From NCBI GenBank assembly GCA_050696075.1, contig JBOGUF010000126.1, positions 62,001-126,000 on the forward strand: a stretch of 64,000 bases of DNA, written 5' to 3'. The notes beneath the pieces were generated by a model. That model did no database searches. It saw only the letters and a list, made by a program, of their open reading frames with translations, and was not told the DNA's origin. The stretch comes from JBOGUF01 sp050696075 (GTDB lineage: Bacteria > Chloroflexota > Chloroflexia > Thermomicrobiales > UBA6265). How positions within the stretch are numbered: position 1 is the first letter of the stretch; each line of letters begins with the position of its first letter. The translations under genes and the position numbers were made by a program. This document shows, piece by piece, positions 52,292 to 60,045 of the stretch.

Positions 52292-52805
52292 TTGGAAGGA
52301 GCCATGCAGCAATTCAAGCCGCGCGCTGCCGAGACAAGCGATGCCGACTTCCTGGCCGACATGATTGCCGAGGCCGTTAACTGGAACCCGGACCGGCCGC
52401 GCCGCGATCGCGCGGAGCTCCTGGCCGATCCGGCCATCGCGCTACGTCGCCGCCTGGCCCCGTCCGGGCGATCTCGGCGTGGTGGCCGAAGCTGACGACG
52501 GCCGGCCGATTGGCGCGTGCTGGCTCCGATTCTTCACCGCCGACGACCCCGGCTATGGCTTCGTTGCGGCCGACGTTCCTGAAGTGGGCATGGCCGTCTC
52601 CGCATCATGGCGCGGTCGCGGAGTGGGCCGCGCCCTGCTCCGCGGTCTCGTCGAATCGGCACGGCAGGCCGGCATCCAGCACCTGAGCTTGAGCGTCGAA
52701 CGCGGCAACCACGCGCTCGCCCTCTACCAAGCCGAGGGCTTCGCGGTCGTCGCGGCGGAGGACGACGCTCTCACGCTCGTCAAGCACGTACAATCAGCGC
52801 CGTAG
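52292..52805 (+). pseudogene. GNAT N-acetyltransferase, frameshifted
   Basis: Two frames together give one GNAT protein of about 170 residues. The first (52292-52495) holds the start FKPRAAETSDADFLADMIAE to ADPAIA. The second continues from about 52444 with YVAAWPRPGDLGVVAEADDG, then the acetyl-CoA loop WRGRGVGRALLRGLVE and ALALYQAEGF. The switch is +1, one extra base near the CGCGC at 52437-52442. It is a recent frameshift or an assembly error, since the rest is intact. ATG 52304 and TTG 52292 are possible starts. Substrate unknown. Confidence 0.75.
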
Positions 52806-52868
52806 CCCAATGGTAGGATGTGGGCATCCGCCGTCGATGAGGCGGCGCGTCTGCTCAGGAGACCAGCG

Positions 52869-53420
52869 ATGGCCGTCGCCACCAAACACGTCACCGCCGA
52901 AGACCTCGCGGCTATGGAGCCGGATGAGGAACGGTGGGCGCTCATTCGAGGAGAGCTGGTCCGCATGCCGCCGGCTGGATACCGTCATGGCCGGGTCGCC
53001 GCCCGCGTCGAGCGCCCGCTGACCGACTTCGTCGAAGGCCAGGACCGCGGCGTGGTCGTGCGCGAGATCGGTTTTCTCCTCGCGCGCAATCCGGACGTCG
53101 TCCTTGCCCCCGACGTCGCCTTCGTCCGGGGCGATCGGTTGCCGTCCGGCGACGAGGAGCCGGACGGCTACCTGGCGCTGGCGCCGGACCTCGTGGTCGA
53201 GGTGGTTTCGCCGTCGGACCGCACGAGTCGCACGTTGGAGAAGGTCTTCGCCTACCTGGAAGCCGGCGTCCGCCTCGTCCTGCTCGTCGAGCCGCGCCAC
53301 AAGTCGGTGACGGTCTACGGGCAGGACCGGCAGGCGCGCATCCTGACCAATGGGGACGAGTTCGACGGCGGCGACATCCTCCCCGGCTTTCGTTTGCCGA
53401 TCTCCGCGGTCTTTCGGTAA
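52869..53420 (+). CDS. Uma2 (DUF820) family restriction-endonuclease-like protein
   Basis: A 183-residue protein of the Uma2 family, which has a PD-(D/E)xK nuclease fold. The sequence shows EERWALIRGELVRMPP, VVREIGFLLARNPDVVLAPD and LAPDLVVEVVSPSDRT, with LVLLVEPRHKSVTVY. The conserved Asp, Glu-x-Val and downstream basic residues fit the fold. Family members occur in many copies in some bacteria, and their biological role is not established. AGGAGA lies 6 bases before the ATG at 52869. It ends 18 bp before the GMC oxidoreductase gene. Confidence 0.88.
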   Translation: MAVATKHVTAEDLAAMEPDEERWALIRGELVRMPPAGYRHGRVAARVERPLTDFVEGQDRGVVVREIGFLLARNPDVVLAPDVAFVRGDRLPSGDEEPDGYLALAPDLVVEVVSPSDRTSRTLEKVFAYLEAGVRLVLLVEPRHKSVTVYGQDRQARILTNGDEFDGGDILPGFRLPISAVFR

Positions 53421-53438
53421 CCGCCGACACCAAACAGG

Positions 53439-54974
53439 ATGAGTGACCGCATCGGATTGTCCACTCCCCGCTACGCCGACACGATCATCGCCGGCGGCGG
53501 CGCCGCCGGCGCGGTCGTCGCGAGCTTGCTCGCGGCACGATCCGACCAGTCGATCGTGGTCCTGGAAGCAGGACCGGACTACGGGCCGCTGGCGGCGAAT
53601 GGCTGGCCGGCCGAGTTGAAGGACGCCAGCCGGCTCGCCGACACCCACGATTGGGCGTTCGACAGCGGCTCGTGCTACCCCGACCGCACCGTGCTCTTCC
53701 AGCGCGCCCGCGTCATCGGCGGCTGCTCCGCGCACAACGGCTGCGCCGCGATCTGGGGCAGCCGCCTCGACTACGACGCCTGGGCCGCCGCCGGCAACAC
53801 CGGCTGGGCGACAGACAACCTCGTGCCCCTCTTCCACTCGGCCAACCAGCGGCTGCGCGTTCGGCAACCGGGTCCGGATGAGATAACGCCCTTTCAGCAG
53901 GCGTGCCTCGACGCCGCACCGGCTGCCGGCATCCCGCTCGTCGACGATTTGAACGACCTGGACGAGCACGTCGGCATGGCCGCCAGCCCGGTCAACATCG
54001 ACCAAGGCGTCCGCTTCAACACCGCCTTCGGCTACCTCGATCCGGTCCGCGACCGGCCAAACTTGACCGTGCTCGGCAATATGCTGGTCGACCGGCTGCT
54101 CCTCGATGGCGACCGCGTCACCGGCGTCACCGCCATCGGGCCGGACGGACCGGTCTCCATCGCGGCCGGCCGCGTCATCGTCGCCGGCGGCGCCTATGGT
54201 TCGCCCGCCATCCTCCTCCGCTCCGGCATCGGCGACCCGGACCAGCTCCAGCAGGTGGGCGTCACCCCAACTCACGACCTATCGGGCGTCGGCCGCAACC
54301 TGCACGACCACCCATCCATCTTCTTGACCTTCGCCGGCAGCCCGGAGCTACTGCGGCGGATGCGCGTCTTCGGCGCCAGCCATTGGCTGCCCGACGAGCA
54401 GACAATCGCCAAGGCGCGCTCCTCCCATTGCCGCGAGGCGTTCGATCTCCATCTCTACCCGGTCAGTTCGCCCAACCCGGACGATCCCGCCGCCCGGACC
54501 TGGGCCATTTTCGCCGCCTGCATGACGCCACGGTCCCGCGGCACGCTCACGCTGGCGAGCGCGGACCCGGCGACCCCTCCCGTGATCGACCACCAATACC
54601 TCCGCGACGTCGACGGCCACGACCGCCGCGTCCTGGTCGACGCGGTGCATCTCGCCCGCGCCATGGCCGCGGCCCCGTCGCTGAAGCACTTGATCGGCGC
54701 TGAGCTCGCCCCTGGACCGGACACGCAAACCGACGATGCCATCGCGAATTGGATCGACGCAACCGTCCAGCACTACTTCCACCCGGTCGGCGCCTGCAAG
54801 ATGGGCCCCGCCTCCGACCCGGAGGCGGTCGTCGACCCCACCGGCCGCATCCACGGCCTTGCCAACGCCTACGTCGCCGACTGCTCGATCATGCCCGTGA
54901 TCCCGCGGGCCAATACGAACATCCCGGCGGTCGTCGTCGGGGAGCGGATCGGACGATGGCTGGTGGATCACTGA
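53439..54974 (+). CDS. GMC-family oxidoreductase (choline dehydrogenase-like)
   Basis: A 511-residue FAD enzyme that oxidises an alcohol. The N-terminal FAD-binding motif is TIIAGGGAAGAVVASLLAAR. The GMC signatures VIGGCSAHNGCAAIWG and GGAYGSPAILLRSGIGD are present. The catalytic His lies in HYFHPVGACKMG (about 443), with the second position near RANTNIPAVVVGERIG. No signal peptide is seen. It is 18 bp after the Uma2 gene, possibly cotranscribed. The natural substrate cannot be predicted from the sequence, and the choline dehydrogenase label indicates the family only. Confidence 0.92.
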   Translation: MSDRIGLSTPRYADTIIAGGGAAGAVVASLLAARSDQSIVVLEAGPDYGPLAANGWPAELKDASRLADTHDWAFDSGSCYPDRTVLFQRARVIGGCSAHNGCAAIWGSRLDYDAWAAAGNTGWATDNLVPLFHSANQRLRVRQPGPDEITPFQQACLDAAPAAGIPLVDDLNDLDEHVGMAASPVNIDQGVRFNTAFGYLDPVRDRPNLTVLGNMLVDRLLLDGDRVTGVTAIGPDGPVSIAAGRVIVAGGAYGSPAILLRSGIGDPDQLQQVGVTPTHDLSGVGRNLHDHPSIFLTFAGSPELLRRMRVFGASHWLPDEQTIAKARSSHCREAFDLHLYPVSSPNPDDPAARTWAIFAACMTPRSRGTLTLASADPATPPVIDHQYLRDVDGHDRRVLVDAVHLARAMAAAPSLKHLIGAELAPGPDTQTDDAIANWIDATVQHYFHPVGACKMGPASDPEAVVDPTGRIHGLANAYVADCSIMPVIPRANTNIPAVVVGERIGRWLVDH

Positions 54975-55036
54975 GAGGCTAGCGCCCTCCGCATCGGATT
55001 CACGACGTTTCGCCGGAACAAGATGAAAGCGAACGG

Positions 55037-55066
55037 TTGCCGAAGGCCACATCGGTCACGTACAAT
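55037..55066 (+). promoter_or_regulatory. sigma70-like promoter of the zinc metallopeptidase gene
   Basis: TTGCCG (55037-55042), an 18-bp spacer and TACAAT (55061-55066) lie about 90 bp before the metallopeptidase start, in the 180-bp gap after the GMC gene. The -10 box matches consensus at five of six positions. Confidence 0.5.
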
Positions 55067-55154
55067 GTGTCCAAACATGCTATCATCATACTTCTTTTCG
55101 GCCGGGGCGCAGTCATCGAGGGCTTCCTGGTTCATGTGAGGTCGAGGGACGGCT

Positions 55155-56177
55155 ATGCATCGCCTTGCTTCTCTTGCGATTCTGCTCGCGCTCGTGTCCA
55201 CTCACATTGCTTGGTCGCCTGTCAGCATTTCGGCGTCTGACGCTGACGATGCCGCCGACATGGCCTATTACCTGTCCGAGTTGGAAGCCAACGGACAATT
55301 CAATGCGCTCTACGACCTGATTCATCCTGACGCCCATGCGATCATCCCGCGGGCCGCTGTCATCGGCTGGTATCAGACCGAATTCGCTCCGCGCGGAGCC
55401 AGCCCGGCTACCATCGTAGGTGTCAGCGTCACCACATGGACCTGGGCAGTCAACGGCAGGACCTACCCTCGCACCGCTGAGGTGTCGTTCGTCCAGACGT
55501 TCTGGGACGGCGGCGCTGAAACCGTCCTCGAGGATGTCGTCCGTCTCGTCAAGAGTGACGGCGAGTGGCGGTGGTTCTTCGGACGCAGTCGGGAGTTTGT
55601 CGAGGAACAAATCGCACTCTACGTGCCGCAGCCGGTCTTTGGCGGCACGCTCGCCGAACTTGCGATAGCGGACATCGATGCATATTGGTTTGGTGTGTTC
55701 GCGGCCACGGACATGGATTATGAACCTCCCACTGTCGTCCCATATCTTGGATCAGCGACGACCGGTTGTGGCTACCACGATGACGACGGCCCCGGTGGCT
55801 ACTGTCAGCTTGATCAGGCGATTTACTATGAGCTGAGCTGGTACGAGTTCATCGTTGAGGAGTTTGGTGATTTCGCTTGGGTCAACGTAATGGCTCACGA
55901 ATGGGGCCACCACGTGCAATACACCCTTCGCATCAATGGGATGCCGAACGCCCATGCAGGCTCCCGCACGCTGGAAGAGCTCCAAGCGGATTGTCTCTCC
56001 GGCGCCTATGCCCTCGATGCGAAAACACGAGGTCTGCTCGACATCGGGGACATCTCAGAGGCAGCCTTTCTTGCCGCAACCGTCGGAAGCATCGACCACG
56101 GCACCGGTGACGACCGGCTGACTTCATTCATGCGCGGCTATCTCGATGGCTTGGTAGGCTGTGGCCTCACCCTCTGA
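55155..56177 (+). CDS. secreted neutral zinc metallopeptidase
   Basis: A 340-residue exported protein. The N-terminal signal peptide (LASLAILLALVSTHIAWSPV) is followed by a SnoaL/NTF2-like region (residues about 40-150, YYLSELEANGQFNALYDLIH). A C-terminal metallopeptidase domain carries the zinc motif MAHEWGHHVQYTL (HExxH) and a third ligand candidate in LEELQADCLSGAY. Cys pairs suggest disulfides outside the cell. GAGGG lies 6 bases before the ATG. It resembles the putative neutral zinc metallopeptidase family. Substrate unknown. Its promoter is at 55037-55066. Confidence 0.85.
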   Translation: MHRLASLAILLALVSTHIAWSPVSISASDADDAADMAYYLSELEANGQFNALYDLIHPDAHAIIPRAAVIGWYQTEFAPRGASPATIVGVSVTTWTWAVNGRTYPRTAEVSFVQTFWDGGAETVLEDVVRLVKSDGEWRWFFGRSREFVEEQIALYVPQPVFGGTLAELAIADIDAYWFGVFAATDMDYEPPTVVPYLGSATTGCGYHDDDGPGGYCQLDQAIYYELSWYEFIVEEFGDFAWVNVMAHEWGHHVQYTLRINGMPNAHAGSRTLEELQADCLSGAYALDAKTRGLLDIGDISEAAFLAATVGSIDHGTGDDRLTSFMRGYLDGLVGCGLTL

Positions 56178-56272
56178 GATCAATCGGGAGGTTACGTCTC
56201 AATCTCGCTTGTTCCTGATATCCTCCGCGCCAACTGAATTCGACTTGGCGGACGGAGGCAGTGCACCTCGAT

Positions 56273-57175
56273 ATGTCGGACCAACAGATCAGCGTCGGCG
56301 GCATCATCGGCAGTCTGCGTGCGCGGTCGTACAACCGCGGGTTGTTCAACGCGGCGGTCGAGCTTGCGCCGGCGGGGATGACGCTCCGCGAGCTGCCGAT
56401 TGGAGAGCTGCCGCACTACAACCAGGACGTGGAGGACGCGGGGGAGACGGAGACGGTCCGCGTGAACTGGCGCGACCTGCTGCTGCCCGAAGTCGACAAC
56501 ATCCGAGCGGCGCAGGCGTGGTTTGCCGGGCTGGGCGACACGGAAGCGGCGCTGCGCCTGGTGACCGCGCTGACACGACTGTGGTGGATTACTGGAGACA
56601 CAGCCGGCGCGCTGCGGTCGCTCACGGAGTATCTGGATCGGCCCGACCCGGTCGCGCCGGCCGTGCGGGCGAAGGCGTTGGTGGTGGCGGCCAGGTTCGA
56701 AGCCGCCGGCGGCGACTGCCCGCGCGGCCTCTATCTCCGCGTCGACGGAGCATGCCCGATGAGCCGCGGTGGCAACGACGACCGCGTCGGCGCGGCGCAC
56801 CGCGCGGCCGGGAGCTGCCAGGGCGACCGCGCCCTCGGCGAATCCTGCGCCTCCCCGGATGCCCGCGTCTCCGGCCACTGCATCGACGACAAAGGCACCC
56901 GCGACGCCAGCGGCGTCTGCATCTTCCCCGGCAACTGGAAATTTTGCGACTACACTTGCGCCGACGGCCGGCGGTATCGCCACGTCCGCGGGGGCGACGG
57001 CGCCTGCATGGTGGGGTCGTTCGCCTCCTGCGTCCCGGTGTTCCCCGAGATTGAAGGGGCGCCCGGCGACTTCTGCCAGGGTCACGACCAGTGCATATCG
57101 GGCCTTTGTTGCAATGAGCAGTGTTGTGACAGTGGCCAGCGATGCAATGGGTATCTTGGAGCTTGCACCGGGTGA
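56273..57175 (+). CDS. chimeric ORF: FMN-reductase start, LuxR-type TPR piece, Cys-rich tail
   Basis: A continuous 300-residue frame built from three unrelated pieces. Residues 1-50 (VGGIIGSLRARSYNRGLFNA and ELPIGELPHYNQD) are the start of an NADPH-dependent FMN reductase. Residues about 60-145 (LLLPEVDNIRAAQAWFAGLG and ALRLVTALTRLWWITGD) match the helical-repeat region of large LuxR/MalT-type ATPase regulators. The remainder is Cys-rich and secreted-protein-like (GDFCQGHDQCISGLCCNEQC and others). The first two domains are incomplete, so this looks like a deletion-fusion remnant. GTG at 56261, close to GGAGG, is an alternative start. Whether it makes a stable protein is unknown. Confidence 0.55.
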   Translation: MSDQQISVGGIIGSLRARSYNRGLFNAAVELAPAGMTLRELPIGELPHYNQDVEDAGETETVRVNWRDLLLPEVDNIRAAQAWFAGLGDTEAALRLVTALTRLWWITGDTAGALRSLTEYLDRPDPVAPAVRAKALVVAARFEAAGGDCPRGLYLRVDGACPMSRGGNDDRVGAAHRAAGSCQGDRALGESCASPDARVSGHCIDDKGTRDASGVCIFPGNWKFCDYTCADGRRYRHVRGGDGACMVGSFASCVPVFPEIEGAPGDFCQGHDQCISGLCCNEQCCDSGQRCNGYLGACTG

Positions 57176-57217
57176 GTCGACGGCGGTCCGGGCCGAAACC
57201 CGGACCGCCGTGCGGCA

Positions 57218-57619
57218 TCACTGCCCGGTCCAGGCATCGACCCGGATCGTCACCTTATACCGGTGCTCGCCAACGTAACCGCGCGTGTAGTCGGCGCCGG
57301 TGTACTTGCGGGCGAGCTGGTTGACCCAGGTCAGGTCCTCGTACAGCTCCCAGGCGACGACTTCGCCGCGAATCTCGACGTAGCGTTGCGGATTGGCCGG
57401 GTCGAGGAACGAGATGGCGAGGTGCGGGTCGCGCCGCAGGTTCGCGTACTTCCTCGTCTCCGGCCTGATGCTCAACAACACGTGCTCGCCGTCCCAAATG
57501 AACCAGACCGGGTTCACCCGCGGCCGCCCCCGCTCATCAACCGTGGCGAGATGCCCCAGCGTCGTACTCTCCAGGATGTCGTGAAACCGTTCGGGAACCT
57601 GACCGTGGGGCATCGGCAT
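57218..57619 (-). CDS. PPOX-class (pyridoxamine 5'-phosphate oxidase-like) flavin/F420 protein
   Basis: A split-barrel flavin- or F420-binding protein. The family pattern is clear: HDILESTTLGHLATVDERGR, PRVNPVWFIWDGEHVLLS, RKYANLRRDPHLAISFLDP and YVEIRGEVV. Such proteins reduce small molecules with F420H2 or FMN, and the cofactor cannot be told here. The start at 57619 fits the usual N-terminus. In-frame ATGs at 57646 and 57682 exist, but the one at 57682 overlaps a TATAAT box and is less likely. A MITE lies immediately upstream and may have altered its promoter. Confidence 0.85.
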   Translation of the reverse strand: MPMPHGQVPERFHDILESTTLGHLATVDERGRPRVNPVWFIWDGEHVLLSIRPETRKYANLRRDPHLAISFLDPANPQRYVEIRGEVVAWELYEDLTWVNQLARKYTGADYTRGYVGEHRYKVTIRVDAWTGQ

Positions 57620-57677
57620 CAGCTTTCTGCTCAAGATGGCACGCATACATGAGCCCGGCACGTCGGCCAGACCGCCG

Positions 57678-57842
57678 GCCATTATAGGTAGGGCTGTGTC
57701 AAAGTCGTCGGGTCGTGCTGCAAAGCCGGGCGGACCCGCGGGTCCGCCCCTCCATTGAGCGTGTCTGGTAGGGGCGGACCTCCGTGTCCGCCCGCGTCCG
57801 AATCGGGGCGTCCCGACTTTGACACAGCCCTGCCATTATAGG
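57678..57842. mobile_element. MITE with 18-bp terminal inverted repeats and 11-bp flanking direct repeats
   Basis: AGGGCTGTGTCAAAGTCG at 57690 and its exact complement ending at 57831 form the termini of a ~142-bp element with no coding capacity. Inside are GC-rich hairpins of the GGGGCGGACC type. The 11-bp sequence GCCATTATAGG flanks it on both sides (57678-57688 and 57832-57842), a target-site duplication. The duplicated target contains TATAAT on the minus strand, so the insertion lies at the promoter of the PPOX gene. Confidence 0.75.
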
Positions 57843-57961
57843 GTCGGCCAATGTGCAGCCGGAATTCGTCAACGGTATGATTGCCGCGTTCGCGGAGATT
57901 GGTCGGGCGATGTACGGGCGGTCCGCCCCTACACGATTTTCGCCATCGCGGAGGTGACGCT

Positions 57962-58252
57962 GTGGAAAGGCAACCGAACCCAATTGCGGCACGCGAGATC
58001 AGGCGGCGCGGGATCGGCGCGGTGGACGATCTCCTGGTCTACGGACCGGCGCATGTCACCTGGCGGAACCAACCCCGCTATGTCGTGATGGCCGAAGATC
58101 TCTACCAAGAGTGGCTGGACAACCTACACGAGGCGTTCGTCGTGCGCGTCCAGGAATCGTTGGAGGATGTGCGGGCCGGACGGGTCTATTCGTTCAACAG
58201 GACCGAGGAAATGATGGAAGCAATCCGCACCTTCGAAGACGACGAGCCGTAG
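57962..58252 (+). CDS. orphan antitoxin-like protein (paralog of 59475-59753)
   Basis: A 96-residue protein closely related to the antitoxin encoded at 59475: IAAREIRRRGIGAVDDLL, PRYVVMAEDLYQEWLDNLHE, AGRVYSFNRTEEMMEAI and an acidic EDDEP end. The N-terminal half resembles Phd/YefM-type antitoxins. GGAGG lies 6 bases before the GTG at 57962. No toxin gene follows: the next gene is the M24 peptidase 53 bp downstream. It is either an orphan that lost its toxin or one that neutralises the toxin at 59750. That is inference. Confidence 0.7.
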   Translation: MERQPNPIAAREIRRRGIGAVDDLLVYGPAHVTWRNQPRYVVMAEDLYQEWLDNLHEAFVVRVQESLEDVRAGRVYSFNRTEEMMEAIRTFEDDEP

Positions 58253-58305
58253 GGCGGGCCGATCCAACGCGCCGTACTCCAAATGGATCAAGGAGAAAGG
58301 TCGCT

Positions 58306-59415
58306 GTGCTCACCCGTGCCGGATGCCAAACACGCCAGGAACGATTCCGCGCGTTGCTTGCAGATCAGCAGATCGACGCCGCCGTCATCACCGACCCGCC
58401 CGAGATCTACTACCTGACCGGTCAACTCTTCCGCTCGCTGCCCGCATTCCTCTACATCGAACGGGAAGGCGCTTCGTGGCTCGCCGCATCGACCGAGGAC
58501 GGCGACGCCCTGATCGACGACCGCGTCACCTACGAGCCCCATACCCTCTTCACCCTCAACCCCGACCTGATGCGGCGCCTCGCGCGGGTTGTGTCGGCAC
58601 GACTCGCCGGCACGCGCCAGGCACGACGCATCGGCTGGCAGGCCGAATCGCTGCCCCGCCTCCTGGGCGACGTCGTAGCGGAAGCGATTCACCCCGACGA
58701 ATGGGTCCCCATCGACGATGACATCGCCGCGCTGGAAAAGCGCAAGGACCCGGACGAAGTCGAGCTGTTGCGGAAAGCCATCGGTTGCTCCCTGGCCGCC
58801 TACGACGCGGATCGCGCCGCCATCGCGCCGGGCGTCAACGAGCTGGTCGTCCTCGAGGCGGGGCACACGGCGGCAACGCTCTACGCGGGCGAAACGGTCC
58901 ACCACGGCGGCGACTACCGCTGCGGCGAGTTCGGCGGCCCGGCCCGCGACCGGGAGATTCAAGCCGGCGAGCTCTACATCATCGACGCCCAATCGACCTA
59001 CCGCGGCTACGCGGCCGACCTCTGCCGCGCCTTCGCCGTCTCCGAACCGACGCCGCTGCAACAGGAGGTCTTCGATCTCCTCGCCGCTATCCTCGCCGAA
59101 CTCCCGCATCGCGTCCGCCCCGGCGGGCACGGCGCCGAACTCTGGCAGTGGATCGACCGCCGTATCCGCGAGCACCCGCACCTGCGCGAGACCGGCCTGA
59201 TCCATCACGGCGGCCACGGCGTCGGCCTGCGCCCCCACGAGGCGCCCGATATCAACCGCGACCGCGACGGCATCTTCGAGGTCGGCGACGTCGTCTCCTG
59301 CGAACCTGGCGCCTACTCCCCCGCGCTCAACGCCGGCATCCGCCTGGAGAATACGTTCCTCGTCACCGAATCTGGCTGCGCGTTGCTCTCCGACTATCCC
59401 GTGGCGCTGACCTGA
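58306..59415 (+). CDS. M24-family metallopeptidase (Xaa-Pro dipeptidase/creatinase-like)
   Basis: A 369-residue cytoplasmic enzyme with a creatinase-like N-terminal domain (RFRALLADQQIDAAVITDPP, YYLTGQLFRSLPAFLYIERE) and a pita-bread catalytic domain. The five metal ligands can be placed: Asp in IIDAQSTY, Asp in GYAADLCRAF, His in HHGGHGVGLRPHEAP, Glu in CEPGAYSP and Glu in RLENTFLV. It would cleave an Xaa-Pro bond or a related amide. The start is GTG at 58306, with AAGGAGAAAGG upstream. It sits between two paralogous antitoxin genes. Confidence 0.9.
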   Translation: MLTRAGCQTRQERFRALLADQQIDAAVITDPPEIYYLTGQLFRSLPAFLYIEREGASWLAASTEDGDALIDDRVTYEPHTLFTLNPDLMRRLARVVSARLAGTRQARRIGWQAESLPRLLGDVVAEAIHPDEWVPIDDDIAALEKRKDPDEVELLRKAIGCSLAAYDADRAAIAPGVNELVVLEAGHTAATLYAGETVHHGGDYRCGEFGGPARDREIQAGELYIIDAQSTYRGYAADLCRAFAVSEPTPLQQEVFDLLAAILAELPHRVRPGGHGAELWQWIDRRIREHPHLRETGLIHHGGHGVGLRPHEAPDINRDRDGIFEVGDVVSCEPGAYSPALNAGIRLENTFLVTESGCALLSDYPVALT

Positions 59416-59474
59416 GAGTCCTGGCGCACGGGCACTCCTCCTGGTACGCTGATACGTACGATAAGGAGTACACG

Positions 59475-59753
59475 ATGAACACCATACCAGCGCAAGAAAT
59501 CAAGCAACGCGGCATCAGCGCGGTCGATGAAAAGCTGCAAGACGGGCCGGTCTACGTGATCACGAGGAATTGCCCGCGTTATGTCGTCATGGACGCGAAG
59601 CAATACGAAGAATGGCTTGACGACCGCCACGAGGCGTATCTCAACCGCGTCGAGTTGTCCTTGGCCGACGTTGCAGCCGGCAGGGTCCACGAATTCAAGA
59701 ATACCGACGAGATGTGGGCGGCAATCCACAACCTCGACGACGATGAGGCATGA
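59475..59753 (+). CDS. antitoxin of RelE-type toxin-antitoxin pair
   Basis: A 92-residue antitoxin with MNTIPAQEIKQRGISAVDEK at the N-terminus (Phd/YefM-like DNA-binding part), PRYVVMDAKQYEEWLDDRHE in the middle and an acidic C-terminus ending NLDDDEA that would bind the toxin. GGAGT lies just before the ATG. It overlaps the toxin start by 4 bp. The paralog at 57962 shares most motifs. TACGAT near 59457 may be the -10 box of an autoregulated promoter. Confidence 0.82.
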   Translation: MNTIPAQEIKQRGISAVDEKLQDGPVYVITRNCPRYVVMDAKQYEEWLDDRHEAYLNRVELSLADVAAGRVHEFKNTDEMWAAIHNLDDDEA

Positions 59754-60028
59754 GCTTCAGCATCACGTTCTCGCAGCATTTTCTCCGTGAGGCCAAACGG
59801 TTCTTTCGCAAACACCCCGATCTCAGGGAGGAGTATGAACGGGTCTTGGAGGATCTGCGGATCGACCCGCATCAGCCGCGACTCCGTTTGCATCCGCTCA
59901 CCGGCAGGCTCAGGGGGCAGCACGCCATAAGTCTGACCTATGCCTACCGCATCACGCTGACTCTGCTTGTCACTGAACACACAATAACGCTGCTTGATAT
60001 CGGCGTTCACGATGAGGTCTACCGCTAG
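59750..60028 (+). CDS. RelE/ParE-superfamily toxin
   Basis: A 92-residue basic protein: FSQHFLREAKRFFRKHPDLR, LRIDPHQPRLRLHPLTGRLR, SLTYAYRITLTLLVTEHTIT and a final VYR. This is the pattern of RelE-like mRNA interferases, in which a C-terminal Tyr/Arg and central basic residues act at the ribosome. It overlaps the antitoxin stop by 4 bp, so production is coupled. Whether it cleaves mRNA or inhibits gyrase as ParE does cannot be decided from sequence, but the RelE type is more likely. Confidence 0.85.
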   Translation: MSFSITFSQHFLREAKRFFRKHPDLREEYERVLEDLRIDPHQPRLRLHPLTGRLRGQHAISLTYAYRITLTLLVTEHTITLLDIGVHDEVYR

Positions 60029-60045
60029 CGTCCGACCTTCGCCGC

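Noticed and set aside
52803..52860. tRNA-like stretch (GTAGCCCAATGGTAGGATG) before the Uma2 gene
   Set aside because: It recalls a D-arm, but no anticodon arm, TpsiC loop or acceptor pairing can be found.
57682..57690. ATG at 57682 as the PPOX start
   Set aside because: It overlaps TATAAT, which more plausibly serves as a -10 box, and family members start about 20 residues further in.
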